The position numbers were made by a program, and so were the translations under genes. The notes below the pieces were generated by a model, which was given only the letters and a program-made list of their open reading frames with translations, did no database searches and was not told the DNA's origin. Shown here in pieces: positions 8,333-17,154 of a stretch of 64,000 bases of DNA (position 1 is its first letter; the number at the start of each line of letters is the position of its first letter). The stretch spans positions 1-64,000 of the forward strand of contig NZ_WNKG01000011.1 in NCBI RefSeq assembly GCF_010119245.1, read 5' to 3'. The DNA comes from Cyclobacterium salsum (GTDB lineage Bacteria; Bacteroidota; Bacteroidia; Cytophagales; Cyclobacteriaceae).

Positions 8333-9202
8333 CTAGCTTTTTATTAGTTGTCTGACAAATTGCAGATTCTGCTGGTATGCGGGCAAAATGGCCGCTCCTT
8401 TTGGAAGCGCCCCTTCCATAATAATCCAGTTTTTGTAACCCATTTTCTCCAGGGTGCTTTTTACCCGTTGAAAATTTACCTTCCCCTGCCCCAGCAGGTT
8501 CCCGTTTTCCTTGAAATGGATTTCACAAATGTGTTCGGTTCCCAACAGCTCCATTTCCCGAAAGATATCATATCCCATTTCAGTAGCATTGGCCACATCG
8601 TAATAGACTTTCACATGGGGAGAACCGATGGCTTCAATTAGCCTTAGGTGTTCTTCGGCACTAAGCCAAGACTCTATGGCCAGGTTCACGCCCATCGCTT
8701 CCGCTTTGGGGACCACTTTCCGCAGCCTGCGCACCACCTCTGCCTGTCCTTCCGAATCTTCCCGTAAATCGCCCTCACCAAAAAAAGCCAGCAAGACATT
8801 GGTACAGCCCAGGGCTTTGGCCACATCGATGCTGTCACGCACCCAGTCCTCTGTCTCCGGAGCCGACTTGTAGGGCACCCGATTCAGTTCACCGATCGCC
8901 AAACTGGCAATGCCCACCTCATGCTCCCGGGACGCCTCCAAAAAAGCCTGCTGAACGGCTGCCTGCCGCAGGTGCATGTCGTTTTGGGCAGTACCCAGGC
9001 TTACCTGCAAGCCGTCCAGTCCGATTTCCCTGGCCAGGGCAAAGGCTTCCGGATCGGAGGTTTTGCCTATGGACCAGTCGCAAGCACCGATAGAAAGAGT
9101 GGGAAGGTGTCTACCCACCTTTCCATAGCCAGGATAGACCGCTGCCATGGCTCCCAGGCAGGCCATACTTTTGAGTACCTTTCTTCGATCGTGATTTTTC
9201 AT
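8333..9202 (-). CDS. Tat-exported sugar phosphate isomerase/epimerase-like protein
   Basis: A 289-residue TIM-barrel protein of the xylose isomerase-like (AP endonuclease 2) superfamily. The barrel shows ACDWSIGKTSDPEAFALAREIGLDGLQVS, then NLAIESW, VKVYYDVANAT and HICEIHFKENG, which carry the Glu, Asp/Asn and His/Glu residues that normally bind the divalent metal in this fold. The N-terminus (DRRKVLKSMACLGAMAAVYPG) looks like a twin-arginine signal with Arg6-Arg7, so the enzyme should act outside the cytoplasm after folding with its metal. Its ATG overlaps the stop of the upstream dehydrogenase (ATGA), and the next gene follows within four bases. This tight spacing suggests it processes the product of the flanking dehydrogenases, perhaps as an epimerase or lyase of a keto-sugar. 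That role is inferred. Confidence 0.85.
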   Translation of the reverse strand: MKNHDRRKVLKSMACLGAMAAVYPGYGKVGRHLPTLSIGACDWSIGKTSDPEAFALAREIGLDGLQVSLGTAQNDMHLRQAAVQQAFLEASREHEVGIASLAIGELNRVPYKSAPETEDWVRDSIDVAKALGCTNVLLAFFGEGDLREDSEGQAEVVRRLRKVVPKAEAMGVNLAIESWLSAEEHLRLIEAIGSPHVKVYYDVANATEMGYDIFREMELLGTEHICEIHFKENGNLLGQGKVNFQRVKSTLEKMGYKNWIIMEGALPKGAAILPAYQQNLQFVRQLIKS

Positions 9203-10914
9203 TTGTCCGGTGGTAACGTTCCTGTCATGCTATATACCTTGCCATCGGCTTTGGTGAAGAGGTACATTTCTCCGGTCTGGTCCCTGGCCAGCCGCAAATC
9301 CACCCGGTTGCTGCCAGACAGTTCGGATAGGGGTATGGAGTTGCCCTCATAGCTAACTTTCCACTCGTAAACCGGGGCCAGGCTTCCCCGCTCCAAATCG
9401 GCCGTTTCCACGTAAAAAAGTCGGCCATGAACAATATCCCCAAAAAGGTATTTCCCCTGCAATTCGGGGATATCGGTTCCCTGGTATTCATAGCCTCCGG
9501 AAATGGCATTGCCTTCGTCGTGATCGTACATGGCTACCGGATAGGTGTAGCCCAGTTCGGCATCATTTTCCGGCAGGGGAAAAACCTGATTTAAATCCAT
9601 TGCCGGTTCGATCACAAAAGGACCTTCCCTAACCGGCCAGCCATAGTCATCTCCGGGCTCCACGATATACAGGGATTCGATCTGACCCTGTCCAATATTG
9701 GTGGCCAGCATTTTCCCGTCAGCCGTCCAGGTAATCCGGTGGGCATTGCGAAAGCCATGCGCATAAATTTCGGGCAGCCCTTCCTGCTGATCCACAAAGG
9801 GATTATCCGGGGGAATACCATAGTTGCCATTGGTGCTGTTGGTTCCGGAGGGATCGATGCGGAAAATGGAGCCCCAGGCCTGCTCGGCTCCATGGGGAAC
9901 CCAGGGATGACCTGCGCCCACACTACCCCCGTCTCCGATCCCGATATACAACAAGCCGTAATCCGGTTCTCCTTTTTCGGCAAGGGGATTGAAAGTCAAC
10001 TCCTGCATGCCATGTATTCCGGTAACCATGGCTATCCGGAACAGCTCCCGGCTTTCAGCCTGTAGGGGTACCTGCAGGGGTTGATCGGTTTTCCATTCGG
10101 TTACCACCCATTGCAAGGTAGACTTGATGCTGTCTCCGTAGGTGAAATCTGCGGGAGCGGTTCCCGGTTTTTCGGTATGAGAGGTGTACAGCAGTCCGTT
10201 ATTGCCAAAGTCCGGGTGAAAGGCAAAACTGCCAAAACCGGTAGCCAGTCCGGGTTCGTTGATAAAATCGGGCATTTGCTGCTGCATGTCCAGGTACACT
10301 TCGGTTTCTTCCCCCTCCATGCGATACATTTTGCCCCGCAGGTCCATGATGTACAAATCGCCCGTTACCGGATGGTAGTCCATTTTGGCGATACGGGTCC
10401 GGGGTTTATTTTCTGCGGAAGCAGGAATGGTGCTGATCCATTCCAATTCGACCAGCAGATCGGAGAGCGGAATGGCTTCGGGAATGGGATTCAAAATGGA
10501 ATCGGCCCGTGCGCCCTCAACCTCCTCCGGTGCCGGATATTGATGCATGTAGGCAATGATCGCATCGATTTCCTGCGCTTCCAGGTAACCAAAGCCTGGC
10601 ATGTAAGTATTGTAGCGCTCAAAAACAGCTTTGGCTCGCTCATCCCCGCTTTCGATTACTTCAGTTGGGTTCTTGATAAACCGTCGCAGCCAGTCCAGGG
10701 ACTCATCCCGGGTGATCCCTCCCAGGTGGGGCCCAATCCCGTCCTGCTCGAATCCATGGCAACTGCTGCAGTGGGTATCAAATAAATTTTCGCCGCTTTC
10801 CAGTGCCGCTTCGTCCATGGGAATCTGCTCTTCCAATTTTGGCTCACCGGAAGAACAAGACCAGGCCATAGCGATGGCTAGCAGAAAAAGGGAATGGGAA
10901 TATCGATAATTCAT
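9199..10914 (-). CDS. PQQ-dependent sugar dehydrogenase fused to cytochrome c (lipoprotein)
   Basis: A 571-residue exported oxidoreductase. A signal with a probable lipid-attachment Cys20 (AWSC) is followed by a small cytochrome c domain (CSSCH at 49-53, methionines in the YMPGFGYL region) covering about 40-130. Residues of about 160-560 resemble the glucose/sorbosone dehydrogenase propeller (LATGFGSFAFHPDFGNNGLLYTSHTE, GIGDGGSVGAGHPW, HGFRNAHRITW, GDDYGWPVREG). Family members use PQQ to oxidise sugars; the attached haem would take the electrons. Domain order is cytochrome first, the reverse of some homologues. It is the first gene of the operon, starts at ATG 10914, and overlaps the isomerase by four bases (ATGA). 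The intergenic region upstream is shared with a divergent TonB receptor, which could import the substrate or product. Confidence 0.88.
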   Translation of the reverse strand: MNYRYSHSLFLLAIAMAWSCSSGEPKLEEQIPMDEAALESGENLFDTHCSSCHGFEQDGIGPHLGGITRDESLDWLRRFIKNPTEVIESGDERAKAVFERYNTYMPGFGYLEAQEIDAIIAYMHQYPAPEEVEGARADSILNPIPEAIPLSDLLVELEWISTIPASAENKPRTRIAKMDYHPVTGDLYIMDLRGKMYRMEGEETEVYLDMQQQMPDFINEPGLATGFGSFAFHPDFGNNGLLYTSHTEKPGTAPADFTYGDSIKSTLQWVVTEWKTDQPLQVPLQAESRELFRIAMVTGIHGMQELTFNPLAEKGEPDYGLLYIGIGDGGSVGAGHPWVPHGAEQAWGSIFRIDPSGTNSTNGNYGIPPDNPFVDQQEGLPEIYAHGFRNAHRITWTADGKMLATNIGQGQIESLYIVEPGDDYGWPVREGPFVIEPAMDLNQVFPLPENDAELGYTYPVAMYDHDEGNAISGGYEYQGTDIPELQGKYLFGDIVHGRLFYVETADLERGSLAPVYEWKVSYEGNSIPLSELSGSNRVDLRLARDQTGEMYLFTKADGKVYSMTGTLPPDK

Positions 10915-11068
10915 AAAGGGTAAAGTCGCATTAAAATATCTGAAACAATTGACCCGACTAATCTAGTCTATTCTACCAAAATAAAAAAACGGGATTTGGA
11001 GGTGGTCCTTACTATTACGAATCTGTAATACTTATTTGGCTGGGTTGGGTTAAAATCACCCTCAGGTT

Positions 11069-11101
11069 AACTTTCCCAAAGTTTAAAACTTTGGGAAAGT
11101 T
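11069..11101. repeat. Perfect 16-bp inverted repeat in a divergent promoter region
   Basis: The arms AACTTTCCCAAAGTTT and AAACTTTGGGAAAGTT are exact reverse complements around a single A. The element lies about 155 bp upstream of the sugar dehydrogenase and about 110 bp upstream of the TonB receptor, which diverge. It is therefore not a terminator of either gene. It may be an operator for a dimeric regulator or a stand-alone extragenic palindrome. Confidence 0.85.
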
Positions 11102-11176
11102 GCAAAAAATAAACTCCTTTGGTATACTTCTTTCGGCTTTCCTGTAAAAATTCAACTTTCCTACACATTGTATTTC

Positions 11177-11184
11177 TATCTTTG
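11177..11184 (+). promoter_or_regulatory. Bacteroidota -7 promoter box for the TonB receptor
   Basis: TATCTTTG matches the Bacteroidota primary-sigma -7 consensus TAnnTTTG and lies 29 bp ahead of the ATG at 11214, leaving a leader of about 20 nt. No clear -33 TTTG was found, so the call rests on the -7 box alone. Confidence 0.55.
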
Positions 11185-11213
11185 CAAGAACCCAGAAAAT
11201 GAAATAAAGACCC

Positions 11214-13640
11214 ATGAAAAAAATCTACCTGCCCGGAATAACCTTATTTTTTCTAATCAGCAGCTCCCTGTTTGCCCAATCCGATAATTTCGGCGGCATT
11301 CGGGGAAAAGTAATCGATCAGGAAGGCAAAGCTCCACTGGGTTTTGCCACCATTAGCGTGTTTGATGCGGAAAGTGCCGAAAAAACACTGGTAAATGGAG
11401 GCATCACGGCAGAGGACGGAACCTTTGACCTGGACCTGCCACAAGGGGACTATGCTGTACTCGTGGAATTTATGGGCTACCTGCCCCTGGAAATCAATGA
11501 CCTGGATATCAACCGGGAGACTCGCAGGGTAGATTTGGGCACGCTCGAATTGGAAGCCGATACCGAAAACCTGGAGGAAGTGGTCGTACAGGGAGAAAAA
11601 ACCTTGATGGAGCTCTCCCTGGACAAACGAATCTTCAACGTAGGTAAAGACCTGGCCAATGCAGGAGGAACGGCCTCCGACATTCTGATGAACCTTCCCT
11701 CCATCAACGTAGATCCCGAAGGTGGGGTAAGCCTCCGGGGATCCAACAATGTACGCATTCTGGTAGATGGAAAGCCTTCCGGATTGGTTAGCTTCAAGGG
11801 GAGCAGCGGCCTGCAACAACTCCCCGCCAGCATGATCGAAACCGTAGAGGTCATTACCAATCCTTCTGCACGCTACGAGGCAGAAGGCATGGCCGGTGTC
11901 ATCAACATTATCCTTAAAAAGGAAAACAACCAGGGCTTTAATGCCTCCTTTGAGGGAATTGCGGGTAATCCAACCAATTTTGGGCTGGCCGCTAACCTGA
12001 ACTACCGCCGCAAAAAAATCAATTGGTTTGTCAATTATGGGGTGGCATACCGCCGGGTGCCCAGGGAGGGTACCATCCGCCAGGAAGTCAGCAATGCCGA
12101 TACCAGCTTTTACTCCTATCAGACCACTACGGGTACGGTAAATGGGCTGAACAACAATATTCGGGCGGGCCTGGACTATTTTTTCAACGAAAACAGCATC
12201 CTTACCGGCTCTTATCTCTGGAGAAGAAGCGATGCCAGGCGCTTGACCAATATCCGGTACAACGATTATGCAGCAGCGGATGCTCCCTTGGACAGTTACA
12301 CCCTCAGAACACAGGATGAAGATGAGAAAGAACCCAATTCGGAGTTTAACCTGACCTATAAACGAAGCTTTGATCAGAAGGGCCATGTACTCAGTACGGC
12401 CATTACCTACCTGGATTATTGGGAAAATTCGGATCAGGTGTACACGCAGGATGCCTATTTTCCTAATGGAACGGCCATTCCAGGTGGTTCCCTGTATCAA
12501 ACCTCTATTAACGACGAATTTGACAGGCAATGGCTGCTCCAACTGGACTATACCAAGCCCATCGGTAGCGAGGGAAACTTTGAAACCGGAATACGCAGCA
12601 GTATCCGGAATATGGAAAATGATTTTATCGTCAGCGAACGGACAGAGTCTGGAGACATGGTAGCACTGCCCGGTCTGGACGATATTTTCCTTTACGACGA
12701 AAACATCCATGCGGCGTACGCCATCCTGGGAAACAAGAGCAATAAATTTTCTTATCAGGGAGGTATACGAGCAGAATACACCGATGTGAGTACCACCCTG
12801 GTAAAAACCAATGAGGTCAATCCCCGGGATTACGCCAACCTATTCCCCTCTGCCCACCTGACTTATAATATCAGTCCGGATGATGCCTTACAGGTCAGTT
12901 ACAGCCGCCGGATCCGCCGGCCCGTTTACAACGATCTCAGTCCCTTTATGACCTTTTCAGATGCAAGGAATTTCTTTAGCGGCAACCCGGACCTGAATCC
13001 GGAATACACAGATGCTTTCGAACTCGGCCATATCAAATACATGGACAAGGGATCTGTTTTCTCCACCCTGTATTACCGGGATACCGAGGACAAAATCGAG
13101 CGCATCCGAAGCGTGGATGAAGAGGGAAATGCCACCACGCTACCCTATAATATAGTGGGCGAACAGTCCATGGGCTTTGAGTTCACTACGGACTATTACC
13201 CGGTGGAATGGTGGAAGCTGGATGCTAATTTTAATTTCTTCTATGCCAAAATTGACGGCAGCAATGTATTGGACACCTACACGGCCGACACCTATTCCTG
13301 GTTTACCCGGCTTACTTCCCGCTTCACCTTAGCCAATGGGCTGGACCTGCAGTTCCGAGGAAATTATGAGGGTCGCAGAAGGGTGGCCCAGGGGGTACAA
13401 AAGGCCATTGCCTACCTGGATGTTTCCGCCAGCAAGGACATCATGAAAGGACGCGGAACGCTTATTCTGAATGTGATGGATGTGTTTAATTCCCGCAGAA
13501 ATAGGTACATTTTTGAGGGGCCTGGATTCTTGACGGAAGGGGATATCCTGCCCAGAAGAAGGCAAATCAACCTGACGCTAAACTACCGGATCAAGCAATC
13601 CAAAGCCCAAAGCAAGCCGACTATTTTGGGAGAGGATTAG
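11214..13640 (+). CDS. TonB-dependent receptor, outer membrane beta-barrel family
   Basis: An 808-residue outer-membrane transporter. After a signal peptide (cleavage near SLFAQ, about residue 22) comes a CarboxypepD_reg-like domain (IRGKVIDQEGKAPLGFATISVF...) over about 28-110, then the plug (DILMNLPSINVDPEGGVSLRGSNNVRILVDGKP, MIETVEVITNPSARYEAEGMAGVINIILKK) and a C-terminal barrel with many aromatic strands ending in INLTLNYRI. This matches the SusC-like subgroup called outer membrane beta-barrel family protein. There is no SusD-like partner next to it, so the substrate is unclear. It diverges from the sugar-oxidation operon across a 299-bp region with a perfect palindrome and its own -7 box. 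Confidence 0.92.
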   Translation: MKKIYLPGITLFFLISSSLFAQSDNFGGIRGKVIDQEGKAPLGFATISVFDAESAEKTLVNGGITAEDGTFDLDLPQGDYAVLVEFMGYLPLEINDLDINRETRRVDLGTLELEADTENLEEVVVQGEKTLMELSLDKRIFNVGKDLANAGGTASDILMNLPSINVDPEGGVSLRGSNNVRILVDGKPSGLVSFKGSSGLQQLPASMIETVEVITNPSARYEAEGMAGVINIILKKENNQGFNASFEGIAGNPTNFGLAANLNYRRKKINWFVNYGVAYRRVPREGTIRQEVSNADTSFYSYQTTTGTVNGLNNNIRAGLDYFFNENSILTGSYLWRRSDARRLTNIRYNDYAAADAPLDSYTLRTQDEDEKEPNSEFNLTYKRSFDQKGHVLSTAITYLDYWENSDQVYTQDAYFPNGTAIPGGSLYQTSINDEFDRQWLLQLDYTKPIGSEGNFETGIRSSIRNMENDFIVSERTESGDMVALPGLDDIFLYDENIHAAYAILGNKSNKFSYQGGIRAEYTDVSTTLVKTNEVNPRDYANLFPSAHLTYNISPDDALQVSYSRRIRRPVYNDLSPFMTFSDARNFFSGNPDLNPEYTDAFELGHIKYMDKGSVFSTLYYRDTEDKIERIRSVDEEGNATTLPYNIVGEQSMGFEFTTDYYPVEWWKLDANFNFFYAKIDGSNVLDTYTADTYSWFTRLTSRFTLANGLDLQFRGNYEGRRRVAQGVQKAIAYLDVSASKDIMKGRGTLILNVMDVFNSRRNRYIFEGPGFLTEGDILPRRRQINLTLNYRIKQSKAQSKPTILGED

Positions 13641-13680
13641 GTTTCAAATAGACAAATTGGCCGAAAAATCAACGGCTAGC

Positions 13681-14455
13681 ATCTCAAAAACGGGAAGGTG
13701 GCTTTAGGAAATACCCGTAAAAATGGTAATCAAGAGCTACATGGATGAAATTTTTGGCTAAAGCCAATGATGCTAATAACCCAATTAATTGCCTCCAGCT
13801 GAAGCAGGAGGCAATTGATAAAAGGGAATTGATCCTAAAGCTAAGACCAATAAATCAATGGCAAGCATCCCTCAATAGGAATGTAGCTTTAGCCCATTCC
13901 ATAGAATAAGATTCCATAAACCCCGGCTTTAAACAAAACTGGGGAGAGGTTTGGAGAAATTCGGAAATTAATACCTTCCCGATATAGGATTTGGCTAAAG
14001 CCAAGGATGCATAAGATATACCCCCCTTACCCACAGCTAAAGCTGTAGGCAATTGATTAAAAGGGTTCCTGATTTCTATTTTTAACCCATAATCAATGAC
14101 CGGTCTCCTTTCAATAGGATGGCGGCTTTAGCCCCATCTTTTTGATTCAGAATCTATCCCTTCGGCTTTAGCCAAAATGAAGGCAGGGTTTTAGGGGAAA
14201 TGCCAAGGTTTAGGTTAAAATTAGATTTGAGAGCCTCCTGGAAAAATGGTTTGGCTAAAGCCAAGGATACAGTAAACATATCCTACCTCTACCCACAGCT
14301 AAAGCTGTAGGCAATTGATTGAAAGGAATCCTGTTTTCTATTTTTGATCAATAATGGATTTCGAATCGTTTCTCAATAGGAAATCGCCCCCCCATAAATT
14401 GGATTTCAAATTACTGGCTTTAGCCAAAATCAGCTTTTTGTAAAAAACACTTTGG
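13681..14455. repeat. Tandem block of degenerate 240-260 bp REP-like units
   Basis: The long gap before cry-DASH is filled by repeated units and contains no gene. Each unit has, in order, TCAATAGGA (13872, 14111, 14372), a GGCTTTAGCC-type element, the opposite-facing TTGGCTAAAGCCAA (13754, 13991, 14251), and the hairpin ACAGCTAAAGCTGT followed by AGGCAATTGATT (14033 and 14295; a variant stem with CAGCTGAAGC near 13795). Periods are 237-239 and 260-262 bp. The last unit is cut short before 14455. GGCTAAAGCC and GGCTTTAGCC pair with each other, so RNA or single-stranded DNA from this block would fold strongly. No transposase lies nearby. Confidence 0.85.
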
Positions 14456-14479
14456 CTGAACAGGGAGTTTGATTACCGT

Positions 14480-15913
14480 ATGCGATACGAAAAAGCACTT
14501 GTCTGGCTGAGAAATGACCTAAGGTGGGAAGACAACCTCACTATTAAAAAAGCAACCGAACTTGCCAAAACCATCCTACCCGTTTATTGCCTGGACCTCC
14601 GGCAATTTGGGCAGGGCGATTTCGGATTGAAGAAAACCGGTATTCACCGGGCCAGGTTCCTATTGGAGACCCTCCAGGACTTGCAGGAACAAATCGCTGC
14701 AAGAGGAGGAAAACTCCTATTCCTCCGGGGCCATCCCGAAACCGAAATACCTGCCCTTGCCCGTGAGCTTGATGCCCGGGTGATCTGTTTTTCTCAGGAA
14801 GTTACCGGAGAAGAAATCCAAGTGGAAGAAGCCCTGGAAAAAGAAGCCTGGCAGCATGGAATAGCAACCGAAAGCTATTGGCAAGCTACCCTTTTTCATA
14901 TCGACGACATCCCCTTCCCGGTGAACCAACTCCCGGAAGTGTTTACCCGCTTTCGCAAAGAATGCGAAAAAATGGCATCAGTAAGGCCGCTCGAAATCCT
15001 TTCCGAGTCAGTTCGCTTCGCTACCGTGCCAGAAACTATCTGTAATAAACCACCGGATTTGCAGGAGCTGGGCTACGACCAACCTGCGCAGGAACCGGCG
15101 GGCGATACCCTTTTCAAAGGTGGTACTTCCTCGGCCTGGAAAAGATTGAATCATTACTTCTGGGAAACGGTGGCCCTGGCCGATTACAAAAACACCAGAA
15201 ATGGGCTACTGGGGGCCGACTATTCAAGCAAATTCTCTCCCTGGCTTGCGCTGGGAGCGCTCTCTCCCCGGCAAATTTATTGGGAGATCCGTCGCTTCGA
15301 ATCGGAAAAAACCAAAAATCAATCTACTTACTGGTTGATTTTTGAGTTGATCTGGCGGGATTTCTTTCGCCTGATGGCGAAAAAACATGGGAATCGCATC
15401 TTTCAGCTTGCCGGTATTCAAGACAAGTCAGGGTACTGGAAGGAAGATCGCGAGGTTTTTTCCAAATGGTCTGCGGGAAAAACAGGTATTCCCTTTATCG
15501 ATGCCAATATGAGAGAACTCAATCAAACCGGTTTTATGTCCAACCGGGGCCGTCAGCTGGTCGCCAGTTTCCTGGTAAACGATCTGGAAATCGACTGGAG
15601 GTGGGGCGCGGCCTATTTTGAGCAGCAGCTTGTCGACTACGACCCCTGCAGCAATTGGGGCAACTGGATGTACATTGCCGGGGTGGGCAATGACCCTAGA
15701 TCCGACCGGTATTTCAATATTCTGCTGCAAGCCAAAAAATACGATCCACAAGGGGAGTACATTGCTCGATGGATTCCGGAACTGGCGAAATTAAAGAGTT
15801 TTGACCGGCACATTCCCTTTCAACTTTCTTCGGAAACCTTGAAAAAGAGGGGGGTAAAGTTGGAAAATAATTATCCGGCACCGCTGATTTCTCCGGAAAA
15901 CTGGAGCATCTAA
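14480..15913 (+). CDS. Cryptochrome DASH / photolyase family protein
   Basis: A 477-residue FAD protein of the cryptochrome-photolyase superfamily, DASH branch. Cry-DASH proteins repair cyclobutane pyrimidine dimers mainly in single-stranded DNA with blue light, and some also signal. The N-terminal Rossmann domain (ALVWLRNDLRWEDN...) normally holds the antenna folate. The FAD-binding half shows SKFSPWLALGALSPRQIYWEI, WRDFFRLMAKKHGN and the diagnostic block TGFMSNRGRQLVASFLVN followed by IDWRWGAAYFEQQLVDYDPCSNWGNW and GNDPRSDRYFN. Length is normal with no C-terminal extension. It starts at ATG 14480, right after the repeat block, and its stop overlaps that of the convergent serine hydrolase by four bases. 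A pigmented light-exposed lifestyle fits with the carotenoid operon. Confidence 0.94.
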   Translation: MRYEKALVWLRNDLRWEDNLTIKKATELAKTILPVYCLDLRQFGQGDFGLKKTGIHRARFLLETLQDLQEQIAARGGKLLFLRGHPETEIPALARELDARVICFSQEVTGEEIQVEEALEKEAWQHGIATESYWQATLFHIDDIPFPVNQLPEVFTRFRKECEKMASVRPLEILSESVRFATVPETICNKPPDLQELGYDQPAQEPAGDTLFKGGTSSAWKRLNHYFWETVALADYKNTRNGLLGADYSSKFSPWLALGALSPRQIYWEIRRFESEKTKNQSTYWLIFELIWRDFFRLMAKKHGNRIFQLAGIQDKSGYWKEDREVFSKWSAGKTGIPFIDANMRELNQTGFMSNRGRQLVASFLVNDLEIDWRWGAAYFEQQLVDYDPCSNWGNWMYIAGVGNDPRSDRYFNILLQAKKYDPQGEYIARWIPELAKLKSFDRHIPFQLSSETLKKRGVKLENNYPAPLISPENWSI

Positions 15914-17139
15914 TCCGGCAGACTTTCTAAAACCAACTTTACCAGTTCGGCCTTTGAGACATTCTTAATCCAACGGCTGACGATGACGAGGTCATTTTCT
16001 TCATCCACATAGACCATATTGGTCCCTGCTCCCAGATGAAAGAAGGCGGATTCAGGGGCAGCGGGAATCTCCTGTTGCCCGGTATTCAAAAAATAATTCA
16101 TAAAACCGTAACGCTCCTGGGCTGAACCCGGGGTGCGGGATTTTGAAATCCATTCACGGGATAGCAGCTGTTCTCCGTTCCACTCTCCCTCACGCAAGGT
16201 CAGGTAACCAAACCTGGCCTGATCAAAGGCATTGATCATCATGCCTCCGCCCCAGTGAGAGCCTCCACTTACAGACTGCATGATCTGGCCATCTATAATA
16301 ACAAAGGAATTCTCGTATCCCGTCCATCTCCAGGTTGGGCTGGCCCCAATTTTATCCATAACCCGTTCCTTTAGCACTACCGGAAGTGGCTTCCGCCACA
16401 CATTCATTACGGCCAACGCAAGGACATTCACCCGGGTATCGTTATAAGTGTATACCGATCCGGGCTCATTTCTTTCCCTGTTCAGCCAGGTTTCACTACT
16501 GCCTCTTGGCCGATCAGCCCAATCCGGCTTGCCCCATAGGGTTCCTTCCCAGTCAGAAGTTTGCCGAAGCAAATGTTCCCAGGTGATTTTCCGATTATGC
16601 TGTGTTCCAAATAAGTCGAATACGTCTTCTTCCTCCAGGTGATCCGATTTATTTCGGCGGGCAAGGCCAGGATCGTAGGGGATGATCGGTGCCATGTAGG
16701 GATGTACCAGATCTTTTTCGCTTTGGATCAGGCCCCCCTCCACAGCCAGTCCCACCACAGTGGACAAGAAACTTTTGGCCACACTGAAAGTCAGGTCTAC
16801 CCTGTCGGGATCTCCCCATTTTCCGATCACATACCCTTTGTAAATAATCAATCCGGTAGCTGCCCCCCTGTTTTTCATCGGCCCAATGGGATATCCAAAA
16901 GGTTCCCTTCCAAAACCACTGAGGTAATGGGCCATTTTAAGATTCGAATCTGCTTCACTTTCTTCCCGGATGGCCAGTTCAATGGCTTCCTGAAGTCGTG
17001 CCGCATCCACCCCAAGCGACGCTGGTTCCTTTTCTTCCCATTGGTTCCTTTCGGGGAAATAGTCCTGAGCCGGTAATAACCCCGGCAACAAAAAGGCAGT
17101 CAACAAAAAACAAAAGTATTGGTAGTAAAATCCTGTCAT
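15910..17139 (-). CDS. Secreted class C beta-lactamase-like serine hydrolase
   Basis: A 409-residue protein with a signal peptide (cleavage near LLPAQ, residue 25) and the beta-lactamase/transpeptidase-like fold. The nucleophile motif S-x-x-K is Ser119-Val-Ala-Lys122 within FSVAKSFLSTVVG. A Tyr-Asn element in VYTYNDTRVNVLAL takes the place of the Y-x-N motif, and HLGAGTN near the C-terminus the place of the third motif. The family covers esterases, peptidases and penicillin-binding-like enzymes, so antibiotic resistance is not implied. It lies 15 bp downstream of tag on the same strand and may be co-transcribed with it. The 3' end overlaps cry-DASH by four bases, convergent. Confidence 0.88.
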   Translation of the reverse strand: MTGFYYQYFCFLLTAFLLPGLLPAQDYFPERNQWEEKEPASLGVDAARLQEAIELAIREESEADSNLKMAHYLSGFGREPFGYPIGPMKNRGAATGLIIYKGYVIGKWGDPDRVDLTFSVAKSFLSTVVGLAVEGGLIQSEKDLVHPYMAPIIPYDPGLARRNKSDHLEEEDVFDLFGTQHNRKITWEHLLRQTSDWEGTLWGKPDWADRPRGSSETWLNRERNEPGSVYTYNDTRVNVLALAVMNVWRKPLPVVLKERVMDKIGASPTWRWTGYENSFVIIDGQIMQSVSGGSHWGGGMMINAFDQARFGYLTLREGEWNGEQLLSREWISKSRTPGSAQERYGFMNYFLNTGQQEIPAAPESAFFHLGAGTNMVYVDEENDLVIVSRWIKNVSKAELVKLVLESLPD

Positions 17140-17154
17140 GATTGCGAGTTAAAT

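Noticed and set aside
11253-12710. Long open frame (about 485 codons) on the minus strand opposite the TonB receptor
   Set aside because: It lies wholly antisense to a gene with signal peptide, plug and barrel motifs; its translation has no recognisable domain and is explained by codon bias of the real gene.
13681-14455. Possible CRISPR or small-RNA array before cry-DASH
   Set aside because: Units of 240-260 bp with internal hairpins, variable sequence and no spacer pattern. Called a REP-like repeat block instead.
15910-17139. Serine hydrolase as an antibiotic beta-lactamase
   Set aside because: The fold and SxxK are shared with esterases and peptidases; motifs two and three deviate, so a resistance role is not supported.
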